Origin: Diphasiastrum complanatum
Taxonomy: Eukaryota > Streptophyta > Lycopodiopsida > Lycopodiales > Lycopodiaceae
DNA length: 64,000 nt
Assembly: GCA_029204225.1 (NCBI GenBank)
Contig: CM055108.1
Coordinates: 8,428,601 to 8,492,600 of the forward strand
Reading direction: 5' to 3'
This document shows, piece after piece, positions 33,501 through 43,453 of the stretch (position 1 is the stretch's first letter; each line of letters opens with the position of its first letter). A program made the position numbers and the translations under genes. A model generated the notes under the pieces. That model searched no databases. It was not told the origin of the DNA and worked only from the letters and a program-made list of their open reading frames with translations.

Positions 33501-33878
33501 AGTACCCCCGCATCACACCCCCTTTCAAATGATGGCTGGTCAGAGTTTGCGAGGGAGACAGAGGCTGTTGCCCAGAGACAGATAGCGCAGAGACGACTCA
33601 AAGCATCACAAGCAAGTAGTTCCTCCCGGAGACCCCCCCGTGGCAGAGGGAGACCCCCAGGCAAGAGTGTACCACAGAGGGTTCCTTTCGGGAGACCCAG
33701 AGGCAGGCCAGCCAAGAGGGGACGCACTGATGATTTTTCTAGTCGTCTCTTGGCAGGCGTTGGCCCAGACTTGGAGGAGTCCCAGATGCCTCCAGACTCC
33801 CGGCCAGACTTTGTATTTGACACCCCTGCAGATGCATCTGGCACGCAGAGGGATGATTTTTTTAGCACAGACTTGTAG
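30551..33878 (+). pseudogene. hAT transposase with BED finger and AT-hook tail (copy 1)
   Basis: Seven exons with GT-AG borders: 30,551-31,570; 31,700-31,924; 32,015-32,347; 32,459-32,668; 32,758-32,890; 32,979-33,160; 33,268-33,878. Domains in order: BED finger (RCPFWRKQFTGNASRVRAHL), an Ala/Thr/Pro/Ser linker, a DUF659-like hAT core (MFYDLNLPFIMASSHIFREA, SIMADGWTERRRRPLINMIVSS, DNASNYRDMGELL, WTPCAAHSLDLLLHSIG), and a C-terminal hAT dimerisation region (CERNWSAFSLVHTNRRNRL, DLVYCNTN). An acidic tail follows (SSDDEPTYDSD) with AT-hook-like PPRGRGRPPGK and GRPRGRPAKRGR, ending at the stop at 33,878. Defects: the second BED Cys is Trp, there is a 1-bp insertion near 31,826, TAG replaces Trp at about 32,196, and a frame change lies near 33,350. 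An upstream in-frame ATG at 30,494 exists, but the stretch before 30,551 is GA-repeat. It is probably inactive but only lightly damaged. Confidence 0.88.
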
Positions 33879-34035
33879 ATACTGATACACATTTTAGCAT
33901 CATGTACAGTGGCATCAGATGAGATGTATATATTTTTTTACAGTCTATTTGTGTCATGGCTAATTTATCGTGGTTGCTTACAAATGGTTAGCTCTGTGAA
34001 GTTTGAATGGTTAGTCAGAAATGGTTTGCAAGAAG

Positions 34036-34055
34036 AGAGAGAGAGAGAGAGAGAC

Positions 34056-34094
<39 letters not shown>

Positions 34095-34109
34095 AAGAAA
34101 GAAAGAAAG
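34036..34109. repeat. (GA)n/(GAAA)n tract at LINE insertion point
   Basis: A GAGA tract grading into GAAAGAAAG. Copy 2 has a (GA)n at the equivalent place (about 45,856-45,888), so the GA part belongs to the hAT. The GAAA part (TTTC on the minus strand) is probably the LINE 3' tail. Confidence 0.6.
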
Positions 34110-35719
34110 CTTTATTAATGTCTTTTCCATGCCAAAGGCATATAAGACTAATGAAGTACATGTCAAGTACGTGGTAACCATGGGAGCGTATAAAAACGTC
34201 TCCAAAACTGCAAAAAGAAAAAACATCTAGTACAAATTAAGACAGATACGTATGCGAGTATGTGCGCATAATAGTCCTATGTATCCATGTCAAGCTATAA
34301 GGACTATGCTGAAACTGCTGCTGCTGTGCTGGTGCTGTAGAAAGATGTAATGCGAGCCGCAACACTAGAAGGCACTGGAGCCTGATGGCGTCGTCTATGA
34401 GTATGAGCACGGGCATGTGTAGTAGTACGTCTCTGTGTGGAATCTCTGGTGATCCTGGTGATAACGTGATGGTGGGACGTACACTGTCTCTGATCTCTGT
34501 GGGCATGTAGGCGGCTATCATCCTCATCGTCGTCATAATCCTCATCCTCATGCACTAAATCATATGATCTTCGCCTAGTGAAGAAGGAAGTAATCAATGG
34601 CTGTGAGGTAAAATGTGAGGTACAATGCTTGGATGTCCCGGATAGATCTCTCCGTAATATGAACATCTCGCGTACCATCAGAGCGACACATCGTGGGTCC
34701 TCATGGGCTATGAGAGAGCGTAGAGTGGTAGGTATGTCTCGGAATAAGCAATGATATCGCCCTCTGATCTCATAGTATACAGGGCATCTAAAGATAAAAT
34801 GCTCCTCAGACTCCACCTCACCTAAAGAGCATAACTGGCAAATCCGCTCCTCTCTAGGAATACCATACAATCTCCCAGTCTCAATAGCTAGCTGATGAGA
34901 CGACACCCTGAGCTGTCCCAAAGTGAATCTGAGGCAATGTGATAGACCCGAGCCCAAGTAGCGTGGCATGACCGGGGTTCCTGATGCATCCAGCTCCAAA
35001 AAGTGAGTCCGGTAGAAAGCTCGCTTAACCCCTAACTGGTTATGCCAAGTCCGCTCTAGATATGCGCGATAGAGGAATCGTCTGATATACTCATGGGTGC
35101 CCGAGGCAAGTGTTGTGATGGAGATACCAAATGACTCTAGTAAGAGGTGCGATGCCTGAGAGAACCATGATAATCTCCAGCCCTGACCATGAAGACTCTG
35201 TGAGGAGGACAGCGCAATCTGTATGTATTGTCTGTCTATATCTGGTAATGCCTGGACCCTCTGTATGTAGGTAATGAGCTGAAGAGCTGCCTCGATCTGT
35301 ATAGGTGGAACCGCAAACTCGGCCAGGAGAATCTCATGTGGTACAGAAGGCTTCGCTCGGATCAGCCGAGCTAGCATGGTGGTCTGTAATCGTGAAAGAC
35401 TAGCCCAGTGTGAAGATGGGAGACCTGTACACCATGCCTCTACCGCATAAAGAGTCGTCGGGGTAACAATGGTATCAAAGAGCCGACACTTGCTTCGAGC
35501 ATTATGAATGAACTTCCGGAAACAAAATCTCTCTAGCTGAACAAGGGAGGCATGTCCCTTACCCAGTCGGGTGGTGGCGGCCTATCTCATGCTAAAAGTA
35601 GGACCTGAGAAAAGGATCCCCAAGTATGTGTATGAAGCGACCACCTCAAGAACCTGCCCATCAAGAGTAAGCTCCTGTCGCTGCATGAATGCTCGAGAAG
35701 TGTTGAAGACCATGACCTT
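34110..35719 (-). pseudogene. LINE, 5'-truncated, RT thumb to C-terminus
   Basis: Minus-strand non-LTR element inserted in the hAT 3' region. From 35,719 downward the frame reads YTYLGILFSGPTFSMR, a stop (about 35,585), then LERFCFRKFIHNARSKCRLFDTIVTPTTLYAVEAW. A 357-codon open frame (35,377-34,304) follows, with HEYIRRFLYRAYLERTW, LRFTLGQLRVSSHQLAIETGRL, and the C-terminal zinc knuckle ICQLCSLGEVESEEHFIFRCPVYYEIR (CX2C...HX4C). The 3' end is ACATTAATAAAGC followed by TTTC repeats. Endonuclease and RT catalytic boxes are absent by 5' truncation, the usual fate of LINE copies. It stops at the Gypsy-A LTR. Confidence 0.88.
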
Positions 35720-36077
35720 TGTTACGAGCTCGTAACCAGTGCCGAACCCTAGAGAACACAGATAGGTCAGATACCACAGTCAGGGTCGTGTCCAGTGTAC
35801 ATGACCAACAAGGCAAGACAGTGTGAGTAGTGTGCCCCAGCACGGTCCATAGCCATGGCGGGCCTAACACAGCCTAGGGACCCTGTCAGCAGGAGAGGGC
35901 TCCCAGTTGGGTCCCGACGTGCAGTCGGCCACGTCAGTGAGACGTGGCCGACACTTGGCAGTAGCATGCTACCAGTCCTCACACTGGGCTAGGAGGGGCT
36001 TACTCTATATCAAGGAGTAGGCAAGGTTGGGTGGATCAGTTAGTGTTTGCCCTACTGTGGTGTTAGGACTTATTACA
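35720..36077 (+). repeat. Gypsy-A 5' LTR
   Basis: 358 bp, TGTTACGAGCTCG to GACTTATTACA. The reference family-A LTR in this window. Confidence 0.93.
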
Positions 36078-36078
36078 C

Positions 36079-36091
36079 TGGTATCAGAGCG
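36079..36091 (+). other. Gypsy-A primer binding site
   Basis: TGGTATCAGAGCG, one base after the LTR end. Complementary to initiator-Met tRNA. Confidence 0.88.
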
Positions 36092-36996
36092 ATCTCCATC
36101 CTAGGGAGTTCAGGAGCAGCAGTAGAGAAAGCTATCATAAGATAGGAAAAATCTCTGAGTTTCTCAGAAAAGATTAGAGGAGGAGAATCGCTGTAGTTGC
36201 AGCCTTCAAACCCTTGAAATTCACTGAGAATTTACAGTTCTAGGAAGTAAAATTCTTATGTAGGTAAGTCGCTGGACAGGTAGCAATCTATCTCTATTTT
36301 CAGGGATCCGATTGTAGTTTTCAGAAAGGAATTTCAGTAGAGCTGAGTGGATTCTAGAAAGGAAGGATAGTACAGGTCCATCGCTGTAGAAACAGCAAGC
36401 TACCTCTGAATTTCCAGAAGAATCTGAGAAATTTTGAGGGGATTTCAGAGCAAATTTCCCTAGCAGGGCCAGCGCTGGACAGGGAAGAGAAAGGAGTCAA
36501 AACTCATTTCTGATTTGCAAGATTTTCAAAGGTTTAGGCATCAACTTTTCTTGCCACAGTTCAGCGAGCAGGGTGCCATCGAAAATCCAAATTTTGGAAT
36601 GGTTTTTTGGCTTCAAACTTGTTTTTTTTGGACCAACTCAGATGCTGTCAGATTAGCGAGGGTAGGCAGCTTTCAATTTCAGAAAGTTTTATACTTTTCA
36701 AGGTCCTTTGCCTCGCGTTTTGGAGCCCCACGTCTGCAATCAGAGCAGTGAGCAACTCTACTCAAGACACCGGAAATCTTGGTGCTATTTTGGAGCCATA
36801 AACAGGGATTTTCCGGGACAGCAGGTCTGAAATTTTGGGAAGAAGAGCTGAAAGGGTTCCTCTTCGTTCTTTCTTTGGAAGTACAGTCCTCAGAACCAGC
36901 TAAGTCATCTTTCCTTTTCCTTGTACAGTTGTAAATTAGTCTTTTAGACTTTTTTTTTCCTTCAGAAGTTAAGGTAGCTCTCTTTCAGTTCCGAAG
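36092..36996 (+). other. Gypsy-A leader
   Basis: About 900 bp of untranslated leader between PBS and gag ATG. Several ggacag/tcgctg-type short repeats are visible, but no coding region. Confidence 0.6.
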
Positions 36997-38580
36997 ATGA
37001 CCACTCCTCAGGGACCTGATCAACCCCCGGAGAGAGGCTTTGACGAACTTGAAACAGAAGCCTTGGCTTACAGAAAAGGGAAGGAACCCATGGAAGTAGA
37101 AGAACGGGAACAGTTCGCCGAAGAACTCGACGAACTGGTTACCAAGGAGCAGTTCCTCCAATTGGTAACAGAAGTGGATGAACTGAAGGTGGCATTAGCC
37201 AATTTCAAGTCCAGTGTGGACGACTCGTTCGCTGAACTCAAAAACTTGATTTTGAGTTCCACAAAAGGAAGCCTTCCCTCCACTTCTTAGTTATCCCCTT
37301 CTCCACTTCCATCAGTTTCGGGTGAGACTTTACGGTCTCACCCCAGTGTTTTTAAAGACTTAAAACCTCCTACTTTTAATGGGGAAGAGAAGGATAGAAA
37401 TGCAGATATTCTACAAACCTTCCTCAGCAAATGGAAGAACATTCATGCTCTTAAACAGACCCCTGACCATTTGCAAGCTATTGAGGCCAGTCATTCCTTA
37501 GGGCCTATGGCCTATAAGTGGTGGTTAAATCTCCAGGAGACTGGGCAGACTCCCCGGTCATGGAAAGTTTTTTGAGAAGCTTTCCTAAGAGAATTTCTAC
37601 CAGAAAATGAACTTGATAGAGCCTGGGAAGCCTGGGAAAGAACAGTAATGGATAAATCCCTCATCCAATATATCTCGCAGTATCGAGAAGCAATTTTAAA
37701 GATTAAAAATATGGATGACTATCAGAAAATCAGGGGATTTGTCCGTGGCCTCAAAGATGAATATAAAGTAGAGGTCCAGAGAAACTCGCCTACTACCCTT
37801 GAGCAAGCTCTCAGATATGCTCAAATCTATGATGATTCAGTGGGTAGGAAGAGGGCGAGACAACAGCCACTTTCTGAGCAGCTTTCTCAGAAAGACTTTC
37901 AATTTAAAAAGAAATTTTTAAAAAGAAAGAAAGAAGATAAATTTAAAAGTGAAGCTCCTCAGAAACGCCCTTCACTCATACAGCCCTTAAAACCAGATGA
38001 TTTTGAGAAAGCCAAACAAGAACGTTTGTGCTTTGTGTGTATGGGCAAGGGACACACAGTTAGACAGTGTCCCAAGGGGCCTTTCACTAAAAAAGATAAG
38101 AAAGATAAAAAACAAGTTCATCTTGTTCAGACTGTATGTTTCCCCAGTGACTCGGCAACTTCCGAGATCAAAGTGTATCATGAAGATCATGAACATTGTT
38201 GTCAGCTGACCTCTGCAATGCTAGCAAGACCCTTCAGCTTTGGGCCGCATGACCTAGTACGTATGCATGGGAAAGTTGGTAACCAGTCAGTAAGAGTCAT
38301 GATTGATGATGGGGCAACCCATAATTTCATCAACCACACCCTGGTTAAAAAGCTTAAACTACCAGAAGTACCTAGTCAGCATAGGTACATAGTTTCATTA
38401 GCTAAGGGTGAAGATAAAAAAATATGCAAAACTATGGTAAGTAAGTTAAATCTTCGTATTCAGGGGTACCAAGATGAAATAAACTTTCAGATAATGCACC
38501 TGGATCGAACAGACATTGTTCTCGGGAGAGATTGGTTCTACAGTTTAGGACCTTCCCTCCACAGAAACTATCAGGAGAAC
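36997..38580 (+). pseudogene. Gypsy-A gag and protease
   Basis: The frame starts MTTPQGPDQPPERG at 36,997. An acidic coiled-coil-like N-terminal region precedes a stop at 37,288 (CAG in the 19-kb copy, TAG here). The gag domain continues FKDLKPPTFNGEEKDRNADIL and MAYKWWLNLQETGQT, with a second stop at 37,573. A 9-bp duplication near 37,620 repeats AWE. Next come [13 protein letters not shown], a basic stretch, the CCHC knuckle [14 protein letters not shown] at about 38,031-38,072, and the aspartic protease [17 protein letters not shown] at about 38,297-38,345, with DDGA replacing DSGA. It ends [14 protein letters not shown]. All parts lie in one frame. Confidence 0.9.
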
Positions 38581-39459
38581 ACCCTCACCTTTCAGATTAT
38601 CTCTTCAGATGGGATTAAGATGGACCCAAATAAAGTTAAAGCCATACTCAGTTGGCTGAGACCTCAGAATATTTTGGAACTTCAAATCTTTCTTGGTCTG
38701 GCAGGATATTACAAACGATTTGTCAAGGAATATGCTCAGATAGCAGTCCCTATGACAAATCTACTTAAGGGGAAGGGAAAGGAGTTCATTTGGGAGTCCG
38801 CACAGCAGGAGAGCTTTGATGCTCTCAAAACAGCCTTAGCTACAGCACCAGTTTTAAAAGTCGTCGACCCCAATCAGCCATTTGTGGTCGAAACAGATGC
38901 TAGCGACTTTGCAGTAGGTGCTGTGCTAACTCAGGGTGAACGACCAGTTGCGTTCGAGAGTAAAAAACTCGAGCCAGCTTAGACTAGGTACAGTGCCTAT
39001 GAAAAGGAACTCTTTTCTATAGTCCATGCCCTTAAGACTTGGAGGCATTATTTGTATGGTGCCAACTTTGAGGTCCTGACAGACCATGAGAGTCTCAGAT
39101 ACCTTTGCAATCAACCTGAGCTTAGAGGTTGGAAAGCTTGTTGGGCAGAGTTGATGCAAGAGTTTGACATGTCTATCAGATATAGACGGGGAAAATTCAA
39201 TACAGTAGCAGATGCCCTTAGCAGAATGCCTATGATAAACGAGCTGAGTTTTACTCAGATTCGTAATGAGTTACTCGAGTCCTTGAGAGGGAAATGCCAG
39301 CATGATGCATTCTTCTCTACTATCTGGAACTCAGTCCAGAGCAGACAGTTACAGACTCCAGAACCAGTTCCCGGGGCTGGTGCCAGTTCATCCAAGAATA
39401 CGGCAGCTTCCGTTGCGGATGATGATGAGTCCGAGTATACGTCGTCAGATGACGCATAG
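38581..39459 (+). pseudogene. Gypsy-A pol: RT remnant and RNase H
   Basis: Immediately after the protease (ENTLTFQ) the sequence jumps in frame to the RT end ([19 protein letters not shown]), so the RT palm and fingers with the catalytic DD box are deleted. The connection and RNase H follow: [31 protein letters not shown] (first RNase H Asp), a stop at 38,980, YEKELFSIVHALKTWRHYLYG, VLTDHESLRYL and ADALSRM. An acidic spacer ends at a stop at 39,457. The element therefore cannot have reverse-transcribed itself in this form. Confidence 0.9.
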
Positions 39460-39492
39460 GATTCTGAGCCTGTATTACCCAAGCAAACCCCA

Positions 39493-40869
39493 GTGGTTGA
39501 GGGTCAGTTGACTCAAGGATTCAAATGGAAACAGTATTCCATTCAGGATGAGTACTTGCTCTATAGAGATAGAGTATGTGTCCCCAATTCAGAGGATTAT
39601 AGGCAGCAGGTCCTATATGAATGTCATGACAATCCTAGCGCGGGACACCCAGGCATACAGAAGACCTATGAGCTTCGTCGTAGGCAATTTTTCTAGCCCA
39701 GTATGAAAAAGGACGTCCACCAGTATGTAACCAGTTGCCAGAAATGTCAAGTAAATAAAGCAGAGCGTTTAAAGGCAGGAGGGTTGTTGCATCCCTTAGA
39801 AATACCAGCTGGTAAATGGGAGAGTATCTCCATGGATTTCATAGTAGGCCTGCCTAAAACCCAAAAGGGTAATGACGCTATATGGGTCACAGTTGACCGT
39901 CTGACCAAAATGGCTCATTTCATTCCGACCAAAACAACCGTTAGAGCTCCAGAGTTAGCGAGGTTGTTTGTAGACAGGCTATTTAAATTGTACGGTCTAC
40001 CTTCCGGCATAGTCAGTGACCGGGACAGTAAGTTTACTGGAAATTTTTGGAGGGCAGTATTCCATCATCTCCATACTAAACTTAATATGAGTACAACCGA
40101 CCATCCACAGACGGATGGTCAAACAGAAAGGGTAAATCAAGTGCTGGAGGATATGCTTCGTGCATACGTCAGCAAGAAGCAGACTAATTGGGAGGAGTAT
40201 CTCTCGATATTAGAGTTTGCTTACAACAGTACCAAACATTCAGCTACGGGATACAGCCCATTTATGCTGATGTACGGTTTTCAGCCACGCTCACCCACAG
40301 CTATAGGGTTTAAACAAGAAAAAGTTGAAGCAGTCAAAAACTTTTTAGAGGACCTAAACCAGATGATAGAACATGCTAAGCGTAGCATTAGACAGTCCCA
40401 GGATCGAGCCAGGCATTATGCAGATCCTTACAGGCGGGATGTGCAGTTCTCCACTGGTGAGAAAGTCTACTTGAGAGTCCCAGTCGACTCTAAAACCCTC
40501 AAATCAGGAGTGTGTGCTAAGTTGTCTCCAAGGTATTGTGGTCCCTTTACCATCAGTAGGAGACTAGGCGAGGTCACCTATGAACTAGAACTCCCACGCA
40601 GCAGTAAGGTTTTTCCAGTCTTTCATGTAAGTCAGTTACGAAAAGCCTTAACCAGATCAGACAATCTGGTAGGGGACAGTGTTCTAGTTCTCCCATTGGA
40701 TCCTCAACAACCTCCACATGAACCAGAGGAGATTCTTGATAGTAGAGAGACGCAGACTCGTCATACTCTATACCGAGAATATCTGGTTAAGTGGAATGAT
40801 CAGCCTGTTGGAATGCCACTTGGGAAAGAGGCAGCGTCCTTCGCAAGATTTTTCCAGACTTTGTCTTAG
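39493..40869 (+). pseudogene. Gypsy-A integrase and chromodomain
   Basis: Zinc-binding HHCC: H in YECHDNPSAGHPGIQKT, a stop at 39,694 (TGG to TAG), then CQKCQVNKAE. The rve core has the catalytic Asp in ISMDFIVGLP, the second in GIVSDRDSKFTG, and Glu in [15 protein letters not shown]. The GPY/F-like C-terminal part reads VPVDSKTL through VFPVFHVSQLRKAL. The chromodomain begins EEILDSRETQTRHTLYREYLVKWND. A 1-bp loss at about 40,809 shifts the frame before ENATWER, so the last part (VLRKIFPDF in the copy at the window start) is lost. Apart from this shift and the stop, the integrase is intact. Confidence 0.92.
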
Positions 40870-40884
40870 AGGACCAAGACGGTT

Positions 40885-40900
40885 CTTAAGGGGGAGGGAG
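40885..40900 (+). other. Gypsy-A polypurine tract
   Basis: ttcttaagggggagggag immediately before the 3' LTR. It would prime plus-strand synthesis. Confidence 0.85.
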
Positions 40901-41192
40901 TGTTACGAGCTCGTAACCAGTGCCGAACCCTAGAGAACACAGATAGGTCAGATACCACAGTCAGGGTCGTGTCCAGTGTACATGACCAACAGGGCAAGAC
41001 ACTGTGAGTAGTGTGCCCCAGCACGGTCCATAGCCATGGCGGGCCTAACACAGCCTAGGGACCCTGTCAGCAGGATAGGGCTCCCAGTTGGGTCCCGACG
41101 TGCAGTCGGCCACGTCAATGACACGTGGCCGACACTTGGCAGTAGCATGCTACCAGTCCTCACACTGGGCTAGGAGGGGCTTACTCTATATC
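40901..41192 (+). repeat. Gypsy-A 3' LTR, truncated
   Basis: 292 bp, nearly identical to the first 292 bp of the 5' LTR. It breaks off at ctctatatc and runs into a CTCTCTCTCT-ggtggt-AGAGAGAGAG inverted microsatellite. Confidence 0.92.
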
Positions 41193-42979
41193 CTCTCTCT
41201 CTGGTGGTAGAGAGAGAGAGACCAGCACATCTGCATCTCATCCATAACATATGCATCATGTTCAACCATTCAACATAACACGCTAAACCCGACACCGTAA
41301 CAAATGGCACAATTAACGTAACACCCTAAACCCTAACAAATCATCATAAACCCACAACCCCACAGCCATAACCATCAAAACAAGCCAGAACCATAACCAC
41401 AACCATAAACATCATGAACCCCACGTCCTCATTGTGTCGTAGGCATTGCACCACAGGTATGTGCAGATTCAACACCAAAGCTGCACTTGTGTAGCATACA
41501 CTTAAACCTACGTAGAATGTATTAATGGTCCAGGAATACAATCCACTGGTTTGTGGAGCGGGTACGTACCCAACGGACCGAGCCTGGCCCGATTCGGGCA
41601 TCGTCCGGTCAAAATGGTCGTTCGACGGGTTAGAAACGCAATTAGGTCAGTCGAAATGGACTAGTTTGCAGCTATCCGTCCGACGGTCCCGTTTTTCCAA
41701 ACGAGATCCGTGTCACGTGTCGTCCGTTTCGGCCAGCGGACAACCTCGATAGAAAACTGTGGGAGCAGACGGGACGAGGACCAGACAGACGGCAGGCCCA
41801 GTACGTCCTTCCGAAGTTTAGGGTCAAAACAGGGCTTTGGGGACACTTTGCCGGGATGGGACCTGAAAACATTCGAAATTGACAAAATGGTCCAGGAAAA
41901 CAATCCAACGATTCGTGATCCCGATAAGATCTCAAGGGACCGAGCCTGGCTCGATTCGGGTGTCCTCCGGTCAAAATGGCCGTTCGACGGGACAGAAACG
42001 CAATGAGGTCACATGAAATGGACTAGTTTTGCAGGTCTCTGTCTGGCGGCCCAGTTTCTCCAAACAGGCTTCGTTTGGGGTGTCGTCCGTTTCGGCCAAC
42101 CGACAACCTCGCCAGGAACCTGTGGGAGCAGATTGGACCAGGGACGGACGAACCTGTGGGAACAACCAGGACGAGGAAACGATCGACGGTCGCCCCACAA
42201 CGTCCGTCCGAAGTTCGACGTTAAACAAGGCTTCAGGGACACTTTGTCCGCTCAGGGCCTAAAAACTGGGAGATGTTTCGGAGCCCCTGTGCTGGTACGC
42301 AAAATTTCGACATCGTATTGTAGCGTGTTGAAGTAGTGCCATAACTAATTAGCAAGTTGTTGAAGTTCATCTAGGAAGAAACCGATCTCAACAACCGAGT
42401 CACGGTAGTGTATAGCTTGTCACTCTTCTAGTGAGCCCTAATTTCCCCCAGAGACTTCTGGTCCTGAGAGCTTGTCACTCTTCTGGTGAGCGTTCACCTC
42501 TCCCCAATCCTTTGGCGAGCATTCACTTCTTTGAGACAGTCACTGATGCACCCTAAACCCTAAACCAGTAATATGTTTGCCATGCAAACCATCATCTTCA
42601 CTCGAAACCACTCTCAGATCTTTCTTTGCCGCTTTTTGGGAGCTTAGTTCCCAATGAAGGTTCGTAATAATTTAAGAACTACTCATTAGCCATGGTTGTT
42701 TAGTAATATCTCAGTTATGAGAGGCATGGCCCAGTGGTTAGGTCTGTTGCAAATTTCTTTGCAAATTTTTTTGGTACTGTTTTCCTATTTTTTAACAGGA
42801 GGGGGCAGACACCCTCTGATAATTAATTCCAAGGGAAAAACAGGAGCCATAAATTGCTTTTATTTTGCTTTTGGGATGGGGGACATTGTAGGCACCTAGG
42901 TGCCTGTATATTTTTTTTTTTTTTGAAAAAAAAAAATTTGCAAAAAATCGGACGCGTACAGACGCGGACGCACCCCTGG
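41193..42979 (+). repeat. hAT copy 1 3' non-coding module
   Basis: It resumes the hAT after the two insertions. It is collinear with 45.86-48.85 kb of copy 2: GA tract, CCCTAAA-type telomeric units (about 41,320-41,340 and 42,549-42,565), two roughly 360-bp units (41,524-41,885 and 41,886-about 42,270), one 111-bp-type unit (about 42,335-42,420), two 55-bp units (42,421 and 42,476), and an A/T-rich end with GGACGC motifs. No gene. The ORFs in the 360-bp units are not conserved in frame. Confidence 0.8.
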
Positions 42980-42991
42980 CGCGTCCGCGTC
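42961..42991. repeat. Subterminal hairpin GACGCGGACGC/GCGTCCGCGTC
   Basis: Perfect 11-bp inverted repeat with a 9-base loop, adjoining the right terminus of hAT copy 1. Confidence 0.8.
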
Positions 42992-43009
42992 CGCCATCCG
43001 CTTCCTTAG
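42980..43009 (-). repeat. hAT copy 1 right terminal inverted repeat
   Basis: Reverse complement CTAAGGAAGCGGATGG then CGGACGCGGACGCG; 25 of 30 bases match the left end. Confidence 0.7.
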
Positions 43010-43431
43010 ATACATATACATGTATGTAATTTATATCATATATAAATCATAAAATAGTATATAAAACTGTTTTTTGGCAATAAAAACCAAAAAAAATAAG
43101 TTTTAAAAAAATTTGCAAATATTTTAACATAAAAACCATCAAAACATTAAAAACAAAAGAATATGCCAGTTCCATTCCTTTACTTTGCTGGCTTTCTGAC
43201 AATTTCACTAGCTTTCCAATTTTCTAAGGACCTAATTTCACTGGCTCTCCTGAAGTAGGCATTTTCATTGGCTTTCCAACAGTTTCACCACCAATTGTAC
43301 AATGTGCACAATATCCAGCAACAATAGGGCCAATACAGTTAGTTAATAGTATTTGACAGAAACAGGGTGTCTGTAGCGTTTTGAATTATATATATGGTAT
43401 ATGCATCTATTATATATAATATAATATCAGA
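43010..43431. other. AT-rich spacer between the two hAT copies
   Basis: About 420 bp, no gene. A loosely repeated ggctttc-type motif (cactagctttcc, cattggctttcc) occurs at about 43,190-43,290. Confidence 0.4.
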
Positions 43432-43453
43432 CATGAGGGTCCGGGCCGAGAGA

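Larger units (their letters stand above)
35720..41192 (+). mobile_element. Gypsy-A, near-complete chromovirus-type retrotransposon
   Basis: 5' LTR, PBS, leader, single-frame gag-pro-(RT deleted)-RH-INT-chromodomain polyprotein, PPT and a truncated 3' LTR. The LTRs differ at about 5 positions over 292 comparable bases, so this is the youngest LTR insertion in the window. The flanking 5-mers (acctt and ctctc) do not match. The right LTR lacks its last roughly 66 bp and passes directly into the hAT 3' module. Confidence 0.93.
29185..43009 (+). mobile_element. hAT-type DNA transposon (copy 1), nested insertions
   Basis: The boundaries rest on an imperfect terminal inverted repeat. At 29,185 the sequence is CTAAGGTAGCGG and onward. 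The reverse complement of 42,980-43,009 begins CTAAGGAAGCGG, and 25 of 30 positions agree. The flanking octamers ATATATAT (29,177-29,184) and ATACATAT (43,010-43,017) agree at 7 of 8, as expected for a hAT 8-bp duplication. Inside are GGACGC-rich subterminal DNA, a GA-rich leader, a seven-exon BED/DUF659/dimerisation-domain transposase, and a 3' non-coding module with tandem repeats. A LINE (about 34.1-35.72 kb) and a Gypsy-A (35.72-41.19 kb) interrupt the 3' part. Without them the element would be about 6.7 kb. The alternative 5' end at 29,936 (CAGACATGAGGG, shared with copy 2) cannot be excluded. Confidence 0.7.

Noticed and set aside
34021-34230. RERERE/KERKK ORFs
   Set aside because: Translation of (GA)n/(GAAA)n and LINE 3' UTR.
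41525-42336. ORFs in the 360-bp tandem units
   Set aside because: The frame is not kept between units of copies 1 and 2; short and without motifs.
42724-42795. tRNA/SINE-like box A (TGGCCCAGTGGTTAGG)
   Set aside because: No box B or cloverleaf follows, and the homologous place in hAT copy 2 (about 48,580) lacks the motif. It is part of the hAT 3' end.
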